Source of the DNA: Actinomadura darangshiensis
Lineage (GTDB): Bacteria > Actinomycetota > Actinomycetes > Streptosporangiales > Streptosporangiaceae
Reading direction: 5' to 3'
Length of the DNA: 36,517 nucleotides
Assembly (NCBI RefSeq): GCF_004349235.1
Contig: NZ_SMKY01000063.1
Span: 1-36,517, forward strand
Shown here: positions 28,312-36,517 of the stretch, one piece after another
Position numbering within the stretch: position 1 is the stretch's first letter
How the letters are laid out: each line of letters begins with the position of its first letter
The notes under the pieces: model-generated
What the model was told of the DNA's origin: nothing
Seen by the model: the letters and a program-made list of their open reading frames with translations, nothing else
The model's database searches: none
Program-made: the position numbers and the translations under genes

Positions 28312-28581
28312 GTGTCGCTCGACACCGTCACGAAGAACCAGATCATCGCCGAGTACGCGACCACTGAGGGTGACACCGGATCGCCGGAGGTCCAGGTCGC
28401 GCTGCTGACGCGCCGTATCAACGATCTGACCGAGCACCTCAAGGAGCACAAGCACGACCACCACAGCCGCCGCGGACTGCTGCTGCTCGTGGGTCGTCGC
28501 CGCCGGCTCCTGAAGTACCTGAGCAACAAGGACATCAACCGCTACCGGCAGCTGATCGAGCGACTCGGGCTGCGCCGCTAG
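28312..28581 (+). CDS. rpsO: 30S ribosomal protein S15
   Basis: An 89-residue S15, full length, binding the central domain of 16S rRNA. The signature ITDLTEHL-type helix is present as [20 protein letters not shown], followed by [15 protein letters not shown] and [15 protein letters not shown] 28312 with AAGGAG 4 nt upstream. A strong terminator follows, so it may be expressed apart from pnp. Confidence 0.98.
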   Translation: MSLDTVTKNQIIAEYATTEGDTGSPEVQVALLTRRINDLTEHLKEHKHDHHSRRGLLLLVGRRRRLLKYLSNKDINRYRQLIERLGLRR

Positions 28582-28589
28582 GACGGTCA

Positions 28590-28624
28590 GGGAGTGGCCC
28601 GCCGGGCCACTCCCTTCCTTTTAC
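28590..28624 (+). terminator. rpsO rho-independent terminator
   Basis: A perfect 11-bp stem (28590-28600 with 28604-28614), a GCC loop and the T-rich tail TTCCTTTT. It lies 8 nt after the rpsO stop. Confidence 0.88.
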
Positions 28625-28724
28625 GGCCGGCGGGCCCGTCCGGGCCCCGGCCGCACAACTGCAGACATAGCCTCGCGGACACCGCTGGTGCGGGCCGGTC
28701 CTCGGTAGTGGCTTCCGGATCCGT

Positions 28725-28769
28725 TCCGCCGCATCGGCGGACCTGTCGATCCGGGTGCTTCGATCGAAG
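28725..28769 (+). promoter_or_regulatory. pnp leader hairpin and palindrome
   Basis: TCCGCCG (28725-28731) pairs with CGGCGGA (28735-28741) around a CAT loop, and CTTCGATCGAAG (28758-28769) is a perfect palindrome. pnp messages in other bacteria are autoregulated through leader hairpins cut by RNase III; whether that applies here is unknown. Confidence 0.35.
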
Positions 28770-28836
28770 ACCGGCAGCGTGACAAGCCAACGGGAAACGG
28801 CCGCGAGGACCGACATGGAACCCAAGGAGGTTTCCC

Positions 28837-31185
28837 GTGACAGAAGCCGTGCGCATCGATGGCGCGCAGAGCACCGAGGCCGTGATCGACAACGGCACGT
28901 TCGGCACCCGCACCATCCGCTTCGAGACGGGCCGGCTGGCCCGCCAGGCGGCCGGTTCGGCCGTCGCCTACCTCGACGACGAGACGATGGTGCTGTCGGC
29001 GACCACCGCGTCCAAGAAGCCCAAGGACAACCTGGACTTCTTCCCGCTGACGGTGGACGTCGAGGAGCGGATGTACGCGGCCGGGCGCATCCCCGGCTCG
29101 TTCTTCCGCCGCGAGGGGCGTCCGTCCGAGGACGCGATCCTGACCTGCCGCCTGATCGACCGGCCGCTGCGCCCGTCGTTCACCAAGGGGCTGCGCAACG
29201 AGATCCAGGTCGTCGAGACGATCATGGCGCTGCACCCCGACCACCTGTACGACGTCGTGGCGATCAACGCCGCGTCGCTGTCCACGCAGCTGGCCGGCCT
29301 GCCGTTCTCCGGCCCGATCGGCGGCGTCCGCGTCGCGCTGATCGAGGGCCAGTGGGTGGGCTTCCCCACGCACCCCGAGCTGGAGCGCGCCACCTTCGAC
29401 ATGGTCGTGGCCGGCCGCGTGCTGGCCGACGGCGACGTGGCGATCATGATGGTGGAGGCCGAGTCCACCCGCGACACCATCAAGCTCGTCGGCGAGGGCG
29501 CCGCCGCCCCGACCGAGGAGACCGTCGCCGAGGGCCTTGAGGCGGCCAAGCCGTTCATCAAGGTGCTGTGCAAGGCGCAGAGCGACCTCGCGGCCGTCGC
29601 CGCCAAGGAGACCCGCGAGTACCCGATCTTCCTGGACTACCAGGACGACGTGCTCGCCGCCGTCACCGACGCCGTCAGCGGCGACCTCGCGCAGGCGCTG
29701 ACCATCGCCGCCAAGCAGGAGCGCGAGTCCCGGCTCGACGAGATCAAGGCGGCCGCCGCCGAGAAGCTCGCCGAGCAGTTCGAGGGGCGCGAGAAGGAGA
29801 TCTCCGCCGCCTACCGCGCCGTCACCAAGAAGCTGGTCCGCGAGCGGGTCATCCGCGACGGGCTGCGCATGGACGGCCGCGGCCTGAAGGACATCCGCCA
29901 GCTGACCGCCGAGGCGCACGTCCTCCCGCGGGTGCACGGCTCGGCGCTGTTCGAGCGCGGCGAGACGCAGATCCTCGGCGTCACGACGCTGAACATGCTC
30001 CGCATGGAGCAGACGATCGACACGCTGAACCCCGAGCGCACCAAGCGCTACATGCACAACTACAACTTCCCGCCGTACTCGACCGGTGAGACCGGCCGGG
30101 TCGGCTCGCCGAAGCGGCGCGAGATCGGGCACGGCGCCCTCGCCGAGCGCGCCCTGATCCCGGTGCTGCCGTCGCGCGAGGAGTTCCCGTACGCGATCCG
30201 CCAGGTGTCGGAGGCGCTCGGCTCCAACGGCTCCACGTCGATGGGCTCGGTCTGCGCGTCCACCATGTCGCTGCTGGACGCGGGCGTCCCGCTCAAGCAG
30301 ATGGTGGCGGGCATCGCGATGGGCCTGATCAACGAGGGCGACGACTACGTCACGCTCACCGACATCCTCGGCGCCGAGGACGCGTTCGGCGACATGGACT
30401 TCAAGGTCGCCGGCACCCGCGACGTGATCACCGCGCTGCAGCTGGACACCAAGCTCGACGGCATCCCGGCCTCGGTGCTGGCCGCCGCGCTGAAGCAGGC
30501 CAAGGGCGCGCGCCTCGCGATCCTGGACGTCATGCAGGAGGCCATCGAGGCGCCCGCCGAGATGAGCCCGAACGCGCCGCGGATCATCACCATCAAGGTC
30601 CCGGTCGACAAGATCGGCGAGGTCATCGGCCCCAAGGGCAAGATGATCAACTCGATCCAGGACGACACCGGCGCCGACATCACCATCGAGGACGACGGCA
30701 CGATCTACGTCGGCGCCACCGACGGCCCGTCCGCCGAGGCCGCGCGGCAGGCGATCAACTCGATCGCCAACCCGCACATGCCGGAGGTCGGCGAGCGGTT
30801 CCTCGGCACCGTCGTGAAGACCACGACGTTCGGCGCGTTCGTGTCGCTGCTGCCCGGCAAGGACGGCCTGCTGCACGTCTCGCAGATCCGCAAGCTGCAC
30901 GGCGGCGCCCGGATCGAGAACGTCGAGGACGTCATGGGCGTCGGTGAGAAGATCCAGGTCGAGGTCACCGAGATCGACCAGCGCGGCAAGCTCTCGCTGG
31001 TGCCGGTCGAGGTGGTCGAGCGCGAGTCCGCCGAGAAGGGCGACGACGGCGGCGCCGAGGCGCCCGCCGACGCCGACTCGGGGGAGCGCCGGGAGCGCCG
31101 CGACGACGACGACGGCGAGCGGCGCGGTCCGCGCCGGCGCCGTACCCGCCGCGGCTCCGACGACGCCGGCCAGCGCAACTCCTGA
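28837..31185 (+). CDS. pnp: Polynucleotide phosphorylase (guanosine pentaphosphate synthetase)
   Basis: A 782-residue PNPase that degrades RNA phosphorolytically and can add 3' tails; the actinobacterial enzyme was also named guanosine pentaphosphate synthetase. Two RNase PH domains contain [20 protein letters not shown] and [14 protein letters not shown], with active-site DMDFKVAGT. Then come the KH domain ([17 protein letters not shown]) and the S1 domain ([20 protein letters not shown]). A low-complexity Asp/Arg-rich tail (about 735-782) ends the protein. GTG 28837 with AAGGAGG upstream. Confidence 0.98.
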   Translation: MTEAVRIDGAQSTEAVIDNGTFGTRTIRFETGRLARQAAGSAVAYLDDETMVLSATTASKKPKDNLDFFPLTVDVEERMYAAGRIPGSFFRREGRPSEDAILTCRLIDRPLRPSFTKGLRNEIQVVETIMALHPDHLYDVVAINAASLSTQLAGLPFSGPIGGVRVALIEGQWVGFPTHPELERATFDMVVAGRVLADGDVAIMMVEAESTRDTIKLVGEGAAAPTEETVAEGLEAAKPFIKVLCKAQSDLAAVAAKETREYPIFLDYQDDVLAAVTDAVSGDLAQALTIAAKQERESRLDEIKAAAAEKLAEQFEGREKEISAAYRAVTKKLVRERVIRDGLRMDGRGLKDIRQLTAEAHVLPRVHGSALFERGETQILGVTTLNMLRMEQTIDTLNPERTKRYMHNYNFPPYSTGETGRVGSPKRREIGHGALAERALIPVLPSREEFPYAIRQVSEALGSNGSTSMGSVCASTMSLLDAGVPLKQMVAGIAMGLINEGDDYVTLTDILGAEDAFGDMDFKVAGTRDVITALQLDTKLDGIPASVLAAALKQAKGARLAILDVMQEAIEAPAEMSPNAPRIITIKVPVDKIGEVIGPKGKMINSIQDDTGADITIEDDGTIYVGATDGPSAEAARQAINSIANPHMPEVGERFLGTVVKTTTFGAFVSLLPGKDGLLHVSQIRKLHGGARIENVEDVMGVGEKIQVEVTEIDQRGKLSLVPVEVVERESAEKGDDGGAEAPADADSGERRERRDDDDGERRGPRRRRTRRGSDDAGQRNS

Positions 31186-31196
31186 CCCGGCATGAC

Positions 31197-31231
31197 CGGC
31201 CGGCCCCGCCCGTCACGGGCGGGGCCGGCCG
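31197..31231 (+). terminator. pnp terminator
   Basis: A perfect 16-bp stem (31197-31212 with 31216-31231) with a TCA loop, 11 nt past the pnp stop. No T-tract. Confidence 0.78.
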
Positions 31232-31259
31232 CTATCCACCGACGGAATGTGAGCGACAC

Positions 31260-32579
31260 GTGACCCTGCCGGCGAGGGCGCAGGAGCCCGGCACCACCAC
31301 CACGATCCACACCGAGGGTGCCGGCGCGGTGCGCCGCACCGTCCTGCCCGGCGGGCTGCGCGTCATCACCGAGTCGATGCCGACCGTGCGGTCCGCCGCG
31401 TTCGGCATCTGGTCGGCGGTCGGCTCCCGGGACGAGGCCCCCGCCGACGCGGGCGCCAGCCACTACCTGGAGCACGTGCTGTTCAAGGGCACGGGGCGGC
31501 GGTCGGCGCTGGAGATCTCGGCGGCGATCGACGCGGTCGGCGGCGACCTCAACGCGTTCACCGCCAAGGAGTACACCTGCTACTACGCCCGGGTCCTTGA
31601 CTCCGACCTCCCGCTCGCGGTGGACGTCGTGTCCGACATGGTCGCCGAGTCGCTGAACCGCCCGGAGGACGTCGAGGCCGAGCGCGGTGTGATCCTCGAA
31701 GAGATCCACATGCGCGACGACGACCCCGGCGACCTGATCCACGACGAGTTCGCCACCGCCCTCTACGGGGACACGCCGCTCGGCCGCCCCATCCTCGGTA
31801 CCGAGGACTCGATCAACGCCCTGTCCCGGGACCGGATCCACGGCTACTACCGGGAGCGCTACGTCCCGTCCGGCCTGGTGGTGTCGGTGGCGGGCAACAT
31901 CGACCACGACGAGGTCGTCCGGATGGTGTCGCGCGCGTTCGGCGGCCACCTGACCGGTGACGCCGCCCCCGCCGCGCCCCGCGTGGGCGGGGCGCCCGTG
32001 CCGCTCGACCCGCGCACCGTCGTGATCGACAAGGACACCGAGCAGGCGCACATCATCCTCGGCGGCGCCGGCACGTGCCGCACCGACGACCGGCGGTTCG
32101 CGCTGGGCGTGCTGAACGCGGCGCTCGGCGGCGGCATGTCGTCCCGCCTCTTCCAGGAGATCCGGGAGAAGCGCGGCCTGGCGTACTCGGTGTACAGCTA
32201 CACCGCCCAGTACGCCGACTCCGGCATCTTCGGCGTCTACGCGGGCTGCCAGCCCGCGAAGGCGGAGGAGGTGCTGTCGATCTGCCGGGACGAGCTCGGC
32301 AAGGCCGCGGACGAGAGCCTGACCGACGAGGAGCTGGAGCGCGGCAAGGGCCAGCTGCGCGGCGCGATGGTCCTCGGCCTGGAGGACACCGGCTCCCGCA
32401 TGAGCCGCATCGGCAAGAGCGAGCTGGTCTACGAGTCGCTGCTGCCCGTGGACGAGGTCCTGGCGCGCATCGAGGCCGTCACCCTCGACGACGTCCGCGC
32501 CATCGCCCGCGAGGTCCTCGCCGGCCCGCAGGCGCTCACGGTCATCGGCCCGGTGGGCGATCGGGAGTTCGCCGCCTGA
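31260..32579 (+). CDS. M16-family zinc metallopeptidase
   Basis: A 439-residue pitrilysin/MPP-like peptidase. The inverted zinc motif HYLEH lies at residues 68-72 within SHYLEHVLFKGTG, and the distal Glu ligand is in DVEAERGVILEEI. The second M16 domain has EKRGLAYSVYSYTAQYADSG and the family's AEEVLSICRDELGK region. GTG 31260 has only a weak purine-rich site. It follows pnp as in most actinobacteria. No signal peptide, so cytoplasmic. Physiological substrate unknown. Confidence 0.93.
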   Translation: MTLPARAQEPGTTTTIHTEGAGAVRRTVLPGGLRVITESMPTVRSAAFGIWSAVGSRDEAPADAGASHYLEHVLFKGTGRRSALEISAAIDAVGGDLNAFTAKEYTCYYARVLDSDLPLAVDVVSDMVAESLNRPEDVEAERGVILEEIHMRDDDPGDLIHDEFATALYGDTPLGRPILGTEDSINALSRDRIHGYYRERYVPSGLVVSVAGNIDHDEVVRMVSRAFGGHLTGDAAPAAPRVGGAPVPLDPRTVVIDKDTEQAHIILGGAGTCRTDDRRFALGVLNAALGGGMSSRLFQEIREKRGLAYSVYSYTAQYADSGIFGVYAGCQPAKAEEVLSICRDELGKAADESLTDEELERGKGQLRGAMVLGLEDTGSRMSRIGKSELVYESLLPVDEVLARIEAVTLDDVRAIAREVLAGPQALTVIGPVGDREFAA

Positions 32580-32596
32580 TCTCGTCACTCTTCACC

Positions 32597-32632
32597 GCCG
32601 CCCGGCCGCACGGCCGGGCGGCGTTTTCGTTT
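32597..32632 (+). terminator. Terminator after the M16 peptidase gene
   Basis: A perfect 11-bp stem (32597-32607 with 32612-32622), a GCAC loop and the T-rich tail GTTTTCGTTT. It separates the core cluster from the azoreductase unit. Confidence 0.88.
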
Positions 32633-32703
32633 GCCCGCGAGACCGCCCCGGTCGCTTGGGCGCGCGATCGCGGTGGCCGGCCGGGCGGCGGCCCATGGCC
32701 GGG

Positions 32704-32758
32704 TTGTCAACCGGACCAAGGTCCGGTAATCTCCGAGACGTAATCGGACCATGGTCCG
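32704..32758 (+). promoter_or_regulatory. Azoreductase promoter with two operator palindromes
   Basis: TTGTCA (32704-32709), a 17-nt spacer and TAATCT (32727-32732) form a near-consensus promoter. The spacer is almost entirely a palindrome (CCGGACC-AA-GGTCCGG, 32711-32726). A second palindrome, CGGACC-AT-GGTCCG (32745-32758), lies just after the predicted start point. The centres are 33 bp apart, about three helical turns. A repressor bound at both would block polymerase. Confidence 0.78.
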
Positions 32759-32783
32759 TATGTCTGGTCGAGAGGACCCCTCA

Positions 32784-34181
<1,398 letters not shown>

Positions 34182-34182
<1 letters not shown>

Positions 34183-34709
34183 TGGACTTCGCCGCCGAGC
34201 CCTGGGACTACCTTGCCGCCTGCGAGGCGATCGACATCGAGCACCCGCTCGTCCAGTCGACCGCCGCGCGGCTGCGCACCGGCGACGACATCGCCTACGC
34301 CAGGGCGGCGTTCGAGCACGTCCGCGACCGGATCACCCACTCGATGGACACCGGCGACCCCCGCGTCCCCTGGCGCGCGTCGGACGTCCTCGACCAGCGC
34401 ACCGGCCTCTGCTTCGCCCAGTCCCACGCCTACGTCGCCCTCCTGCGCGCCGGCGGCATCCAGGCGGGCCTGTGCTACCAGCAGTGCTCCGGCTTCGTCC
34501 ACGGCCTGGCCGCCGCCCTCGTCGACGACCGCTGGGTCCGCCTCGACCCCCGCGGCGCGGACGTGCGCTTCTCCGCGTCCGAGGACGCCCTGGCCTACCC
34601 CGGCGACCCGGTCCACCCCACGGTCTACGCGACCCCGCACCCCACGGTCCTGAACACTCTGAAGGACATGAAGACCCTCACCGCCGCCGGCCTCCCCACC
34701 ACACTGTGA
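34182..34709 (+). CDS. Transglutaminase-like cysteine peptidase family protein
   Basis: A 175-residue transglutaminase-fold protein with a complete putative triad: Cys77 in RTGLCFAQSHAYVALLRA, His107 in GFVHGLAAAL and Asp122 in RWVRLDPRG. It has no signal peptide. ATG 34182 overlaps the dapB stop by 1 nt, which indicates translational coupling. Homologues are poorly characterised; a protease or amidase role is only inferred from the triad. Confidence 0.87.
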
Positions 34710-35149
34710 TGGACGTCCGCCCTGCCGCCCCCGGCGACTACGACCGCATCATCGCCGTCGTGGACGACTGGTGGGGCCGCGAGATCCACGGCACCCTTCC
34801 CCGCCTGTTCCTCGACCACTTCCACCGCACCAGCCTCGTCGCCGAGACCGGCGGCGATCTCGCGGGCTTCCTCATCGGCTTCCTGTCGCCGTCCCTGCCC
34901 GACGCCGCCTACATCCACTTCGCCGGCGTCGCCCCGTCCCACCGCGGCACCGGCCTGGCCCGCAGCCTCTACGAGACCTTCTTCACCCAGGCCCGCGCCG
35001 ACGCCCGCACCACCGTCCGCGCCCTGACGTCTCCGGCGAACACCGCCTCGATCGCCTTCCACGAGGCCATGGGCTTCACCGCCACGCTGACTCCCGCCCA
35101 CGACGGCCCCGCGAAGGACAAGGTCCTCTTCCACAAGGCTATTACCTGA
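34709..35149 (+). CDS. GNAT family N-acetyltransferase
   Basis: A 146-residue acetyl-CoA-dependent transferase. The acetyl-CoA loop is VAPSHRGTGLARSLYE (R-x-x-G-x-A type); IHFAGVAP precedes it, and ASIAFHEAMGF is the usual motif B. ATG 34709 again overlaps the previous stop as TGATG, extending the dapB-coupled unit. Substrate unknown. Confidence 0.9.
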   Translation: MDVRPAAPGDYDRIIAVVDDWWGREIHGTLPRLFLDHFHRTSLVAETGGDLAGFLIGFLSPSLPDAAYIHFAGVAPSHRGTGLARSLYETFFTQARADARTTVRALTSPANTASIAFHEAMGFTATLTPAHDGPAKDKVLFHKAIT

Positions 35150-35163
35150 CGGCCATACAGCCG

Positions 35164-35748
35164 ATGCCTGCAGAACCGGACGTCGCGAAAGGGCGTCCAA
35201 CGAGCATGACGAGTTCAGCGGATCGGGAACAGCAACGGCGGGGGCTCGCTAATGAGCCCTTCGAGTCGTATGCGTGGCGGGTTCACCAGGCGCTGCACGA
35301 TTGGACCGCCAAAGTGGACGCCAAGGCATCGGTGGTCCTGACCCTGGAGACGGCGATCCTCAGCATGATCATCCTGTTCGCCGGACATGGAAAGCGCCTC
35401 GATCGCTTGTCCGAATGGGAGACCTGGGGCTTCCGAGTCGGTGTCACGCTGCTCGTGTGCGCGATCGTCCTGGCGGGATCGGCGGTGTTCCCACAGCTCA
35501 ACCGCCGCGAGGCGCGCCGGCATTGGGGCCAGAACTACGTATATTTCGGACATCTGCGGCGATGGACGCCCGAAGGGCTGGTCGACGCCCTGGAAGACGG
35601 CGGCGACCGTCGAAACAGAATCGTTCTCAGCACCCAGTTGATCGCACTTTCGAAAATCGTCTGGCGCAAGCACGCCTTCCTGCAGTACTCCATGGCGCTG
35701 GTCGTCGCCGGCAACGCCACCGTTTGGACAGCGTTGTTGTTCGTCTAG
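35164..35748 (+). CDS. Pycsar-type effector-like membrane protein (DUF5706/PycTM)
   Basis: A 194-residue protein with three predicted helices: ASVVLTLETAILSMIILFAG (about 56-75), GFRVGVTLLVCAIVLAGSAV (90-109) and FLQYSMALVVAGNATVWTAL (172-191). The segment WTAKVDAKASVVLTLE before helix 1, and QLIALSKIVWRKHAFLQ before helix 3, resemble the DUF5706 family, to which Pycsar effectors belong. Such effectors are activated by cyclic nucleotides and disrupt the membrane on phage infection. No cyclase is visible nearby, so this is an orphan or a housekeeping homologue. Start uncertain: ATG 35164 or ATG 35206, neither with a strong ribosome site. Base composition is less GC-biased than the neighbours. 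Confidence 0.68.
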   Translation: MPAEPDVAKGRPTSMTSSADREQQRRGLANEPFESYAWRVHQALHDWTAKVDAKASVVLTLETAILSMIILFAGHGKRLDRLSEWETWGFRVGVTLLVCAIVLAGSAVFPQLNRREARRHWGQNYVYFGHLRRWTPEGLVDALEDGGDRRNRIVLSTQLIALSKIVWRKHAFLQYSMALVVAGNATVWTALLFV

Positions 35749-35909
35749 GGCCCGAGCTGCATTGAGGGATCGATCAGATGTCTGCCGGTAGCCGACCAGT
35801 TCGGCCCGGCTGAAGCGGCCGCGCGTCTCGAATGCATGTGTGCGGCGTCCGACGTGACCATTGCCTTTACGGAGCCGGGCGGCTGAGCCGGACCTGCCCC
35901 GCGGCGTTG

Positions 35910-36517
35910 TCAGGCGGGGAAGGTGAGGTCCAGGGCGGCCAGGCGGGCCGGGTCGGCGAGGATGTCGATCGCGATGATCCTGCCGCCGGCGACCGTGAAG
36001 GACAGGACCGAGCGCGGGTGGCCGTCCACGAAGTTGACCACGCCGGCGGTGCCGTTGACCAGGGCGGGCACGGGGTTGCCGCCGGCCTGCCGGAACATGA
36101 GGGCCTGGCCGGCGACGTCCGCGGCGCCGCGGATCTCCTGCCAGCCGCCGGGCACGGCGCCGACGTCGGCGCGCAGCACCACATCGGGGTCGAGGACGGC
36201 GACGAGCGCCTCGAAGTCGCCGTCGCGGGCGGCGGCGTGGAAGGCGTTGACGATCTCGCGCTGGCGGGCGGGGTCGCGTTCGGGCGCCTGCTCGGTGCCG
36301 CGCACCCGGCGGCGGGCGCGGCTGGCCAGTTGGCGGGCCGCGGCCGGGGAGCGCCCCACGATGGGCGCGATGTCCTCGAACGGGACGCCGAACGTGTCGT
36401 GCAGGACGAACGCCAGCCGCTCCGCCGGGGTCAGGGACTGCAGGACGACGAGGAGGGCCAGCCCGACCGAGTCGGCCATCAGCGCCTCGTGCTCGGGGTC
36501 GGCGCCGGTGGCGGGGC
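35910..36517 (-). CDS. ECF41/SigJ-type RNA polymerase sigma factor, 3' part
   Basis: The reading frame is open to the window edge, so the N-terminal sigma-2 region is outside. Visible: region 4 with LTPAERLAFVLHDTFGVPFE, DIAPIVGRSPAAARQLASRA and RRRVRG, then a SnoaL-like C-terminal domain (VNAFHAAARDGDFEALVAVL; DPDVVLRAD; GRIIAIDILADPARL). That layout identifies ECF41/SigJ factors, whose C-terminal domain controls activity. The usual DGGGK motif region reads DVGAVPGG and the NPDKL-type motif reads ADPARL. Confidence 0.87.
   Translation of the reverse strand, partial: PATGADPEHEALMADSVGLALLVVLQSLTPAERLAFVLHDTFGVPFEDIAPIVGRSPAAARQLASRARRRVRGTEQAPERDPARQREIVNAFHAAARDGDFEALVAVLDPDVVLRADVGAVPGGWQEIRGAADVAGQALMFRQAGGNPVPALVNGTAGVVNFVDGHPRSVLSFTVAGGRIIAIDILADPARLAALDLTFPA

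Noticed and set aside
35749..35887. An in-frame open stretch directly after the stop of the Pycsar-like gene, ending near 35887
   Set aside because: It has no start context, is only about 45 codons and resembles nothing known; read-through or an ancestral extension cannot be supported.

Overview
The window is chromosomal DNA from a very GC-rich actinomycete. GTG starts are common, Shine-Dalgarno sites are strong, and codon third positions are almost all G or C. Gene content and order fit Streptosporangiales, perhaps an Actinomadura-like genus; that placement is inference. The core is the conserved translation/RNA-processing cluster DUF4439-rimP-nusA-ylxR-infB-DUF503-rbfA-nrnA-truB-ribF-rpsO-pnp-M16 peptidase-dapB on the + strand (about 16.3-34.2 kb). 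Accessory genes lie on both sides.

Left part (1-9.6 kb): the tail of an IS30-like transposase, a large secreted M14 zinc carboxypeptidase (-), a small membrane protein (-), a small unknown gene, then a five-gene sugar-uptake operon. That operon has a lipoprotein binding protein, a single-domain ABC ATPase, a permease, a second single-domain ATPase and a ROK repressor, closest in style to xylose (XylFGH/XylR) systems. Inverted repeats precede it, and a large two-tier stem-loop separates the binding-protein gene from the rest.

Middle part (9.8-16.3 kb): mostly - strand single genes: a flavin reductase, a YbhN/UPF0104 membrane protein, a small acidic protein with a very strong terminator, a secreted unknown protein, and a TRM11-like methyltransferase that converges on a HAD hydrolase with overlapping stop codons in one CTAG. 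A coiled-coil protein follows.

Core cluster (16.3-34.2 kb): rimP, nusA and infB act in ribosome maturation, transcription elongation and initiation. rbfA, nrnA, truB, ribF, rpsO and pnp cover 30S maturation, nanoRNA turnover, tRNA pseudouridylation, FMN/FAD synthesis, S15 and RNA decay. Terminator-like hairpins after infB, rpsO, pnp and the M16 gene and a good promoter before DUF503 divide it into transcription units. Two genes that look inserted, a hemolysin III/PAQR protein between truB and ribF and an azoreductase-like flavoprotein between the M16 gene and dapB, each have their own pair of operator-like palindromes. At the azoreductase gene one palindrome exactly fills the 17-bp spacer of a near-consensus promoter.

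Right part (34.2-36.5 kb): a transglutaminase-like gene and a GNAT gene coupled to dapB through TGATG junctions, a three-helix membrane protein resembling the Pycsar effector family (DUF5706/PycTM) without a visible cyclase, and the C-terminal part of an ECF41/SigJ-type sigma factor cut by the window edge. No rRNA, tRNA, CRISPR array or prophage was seen.
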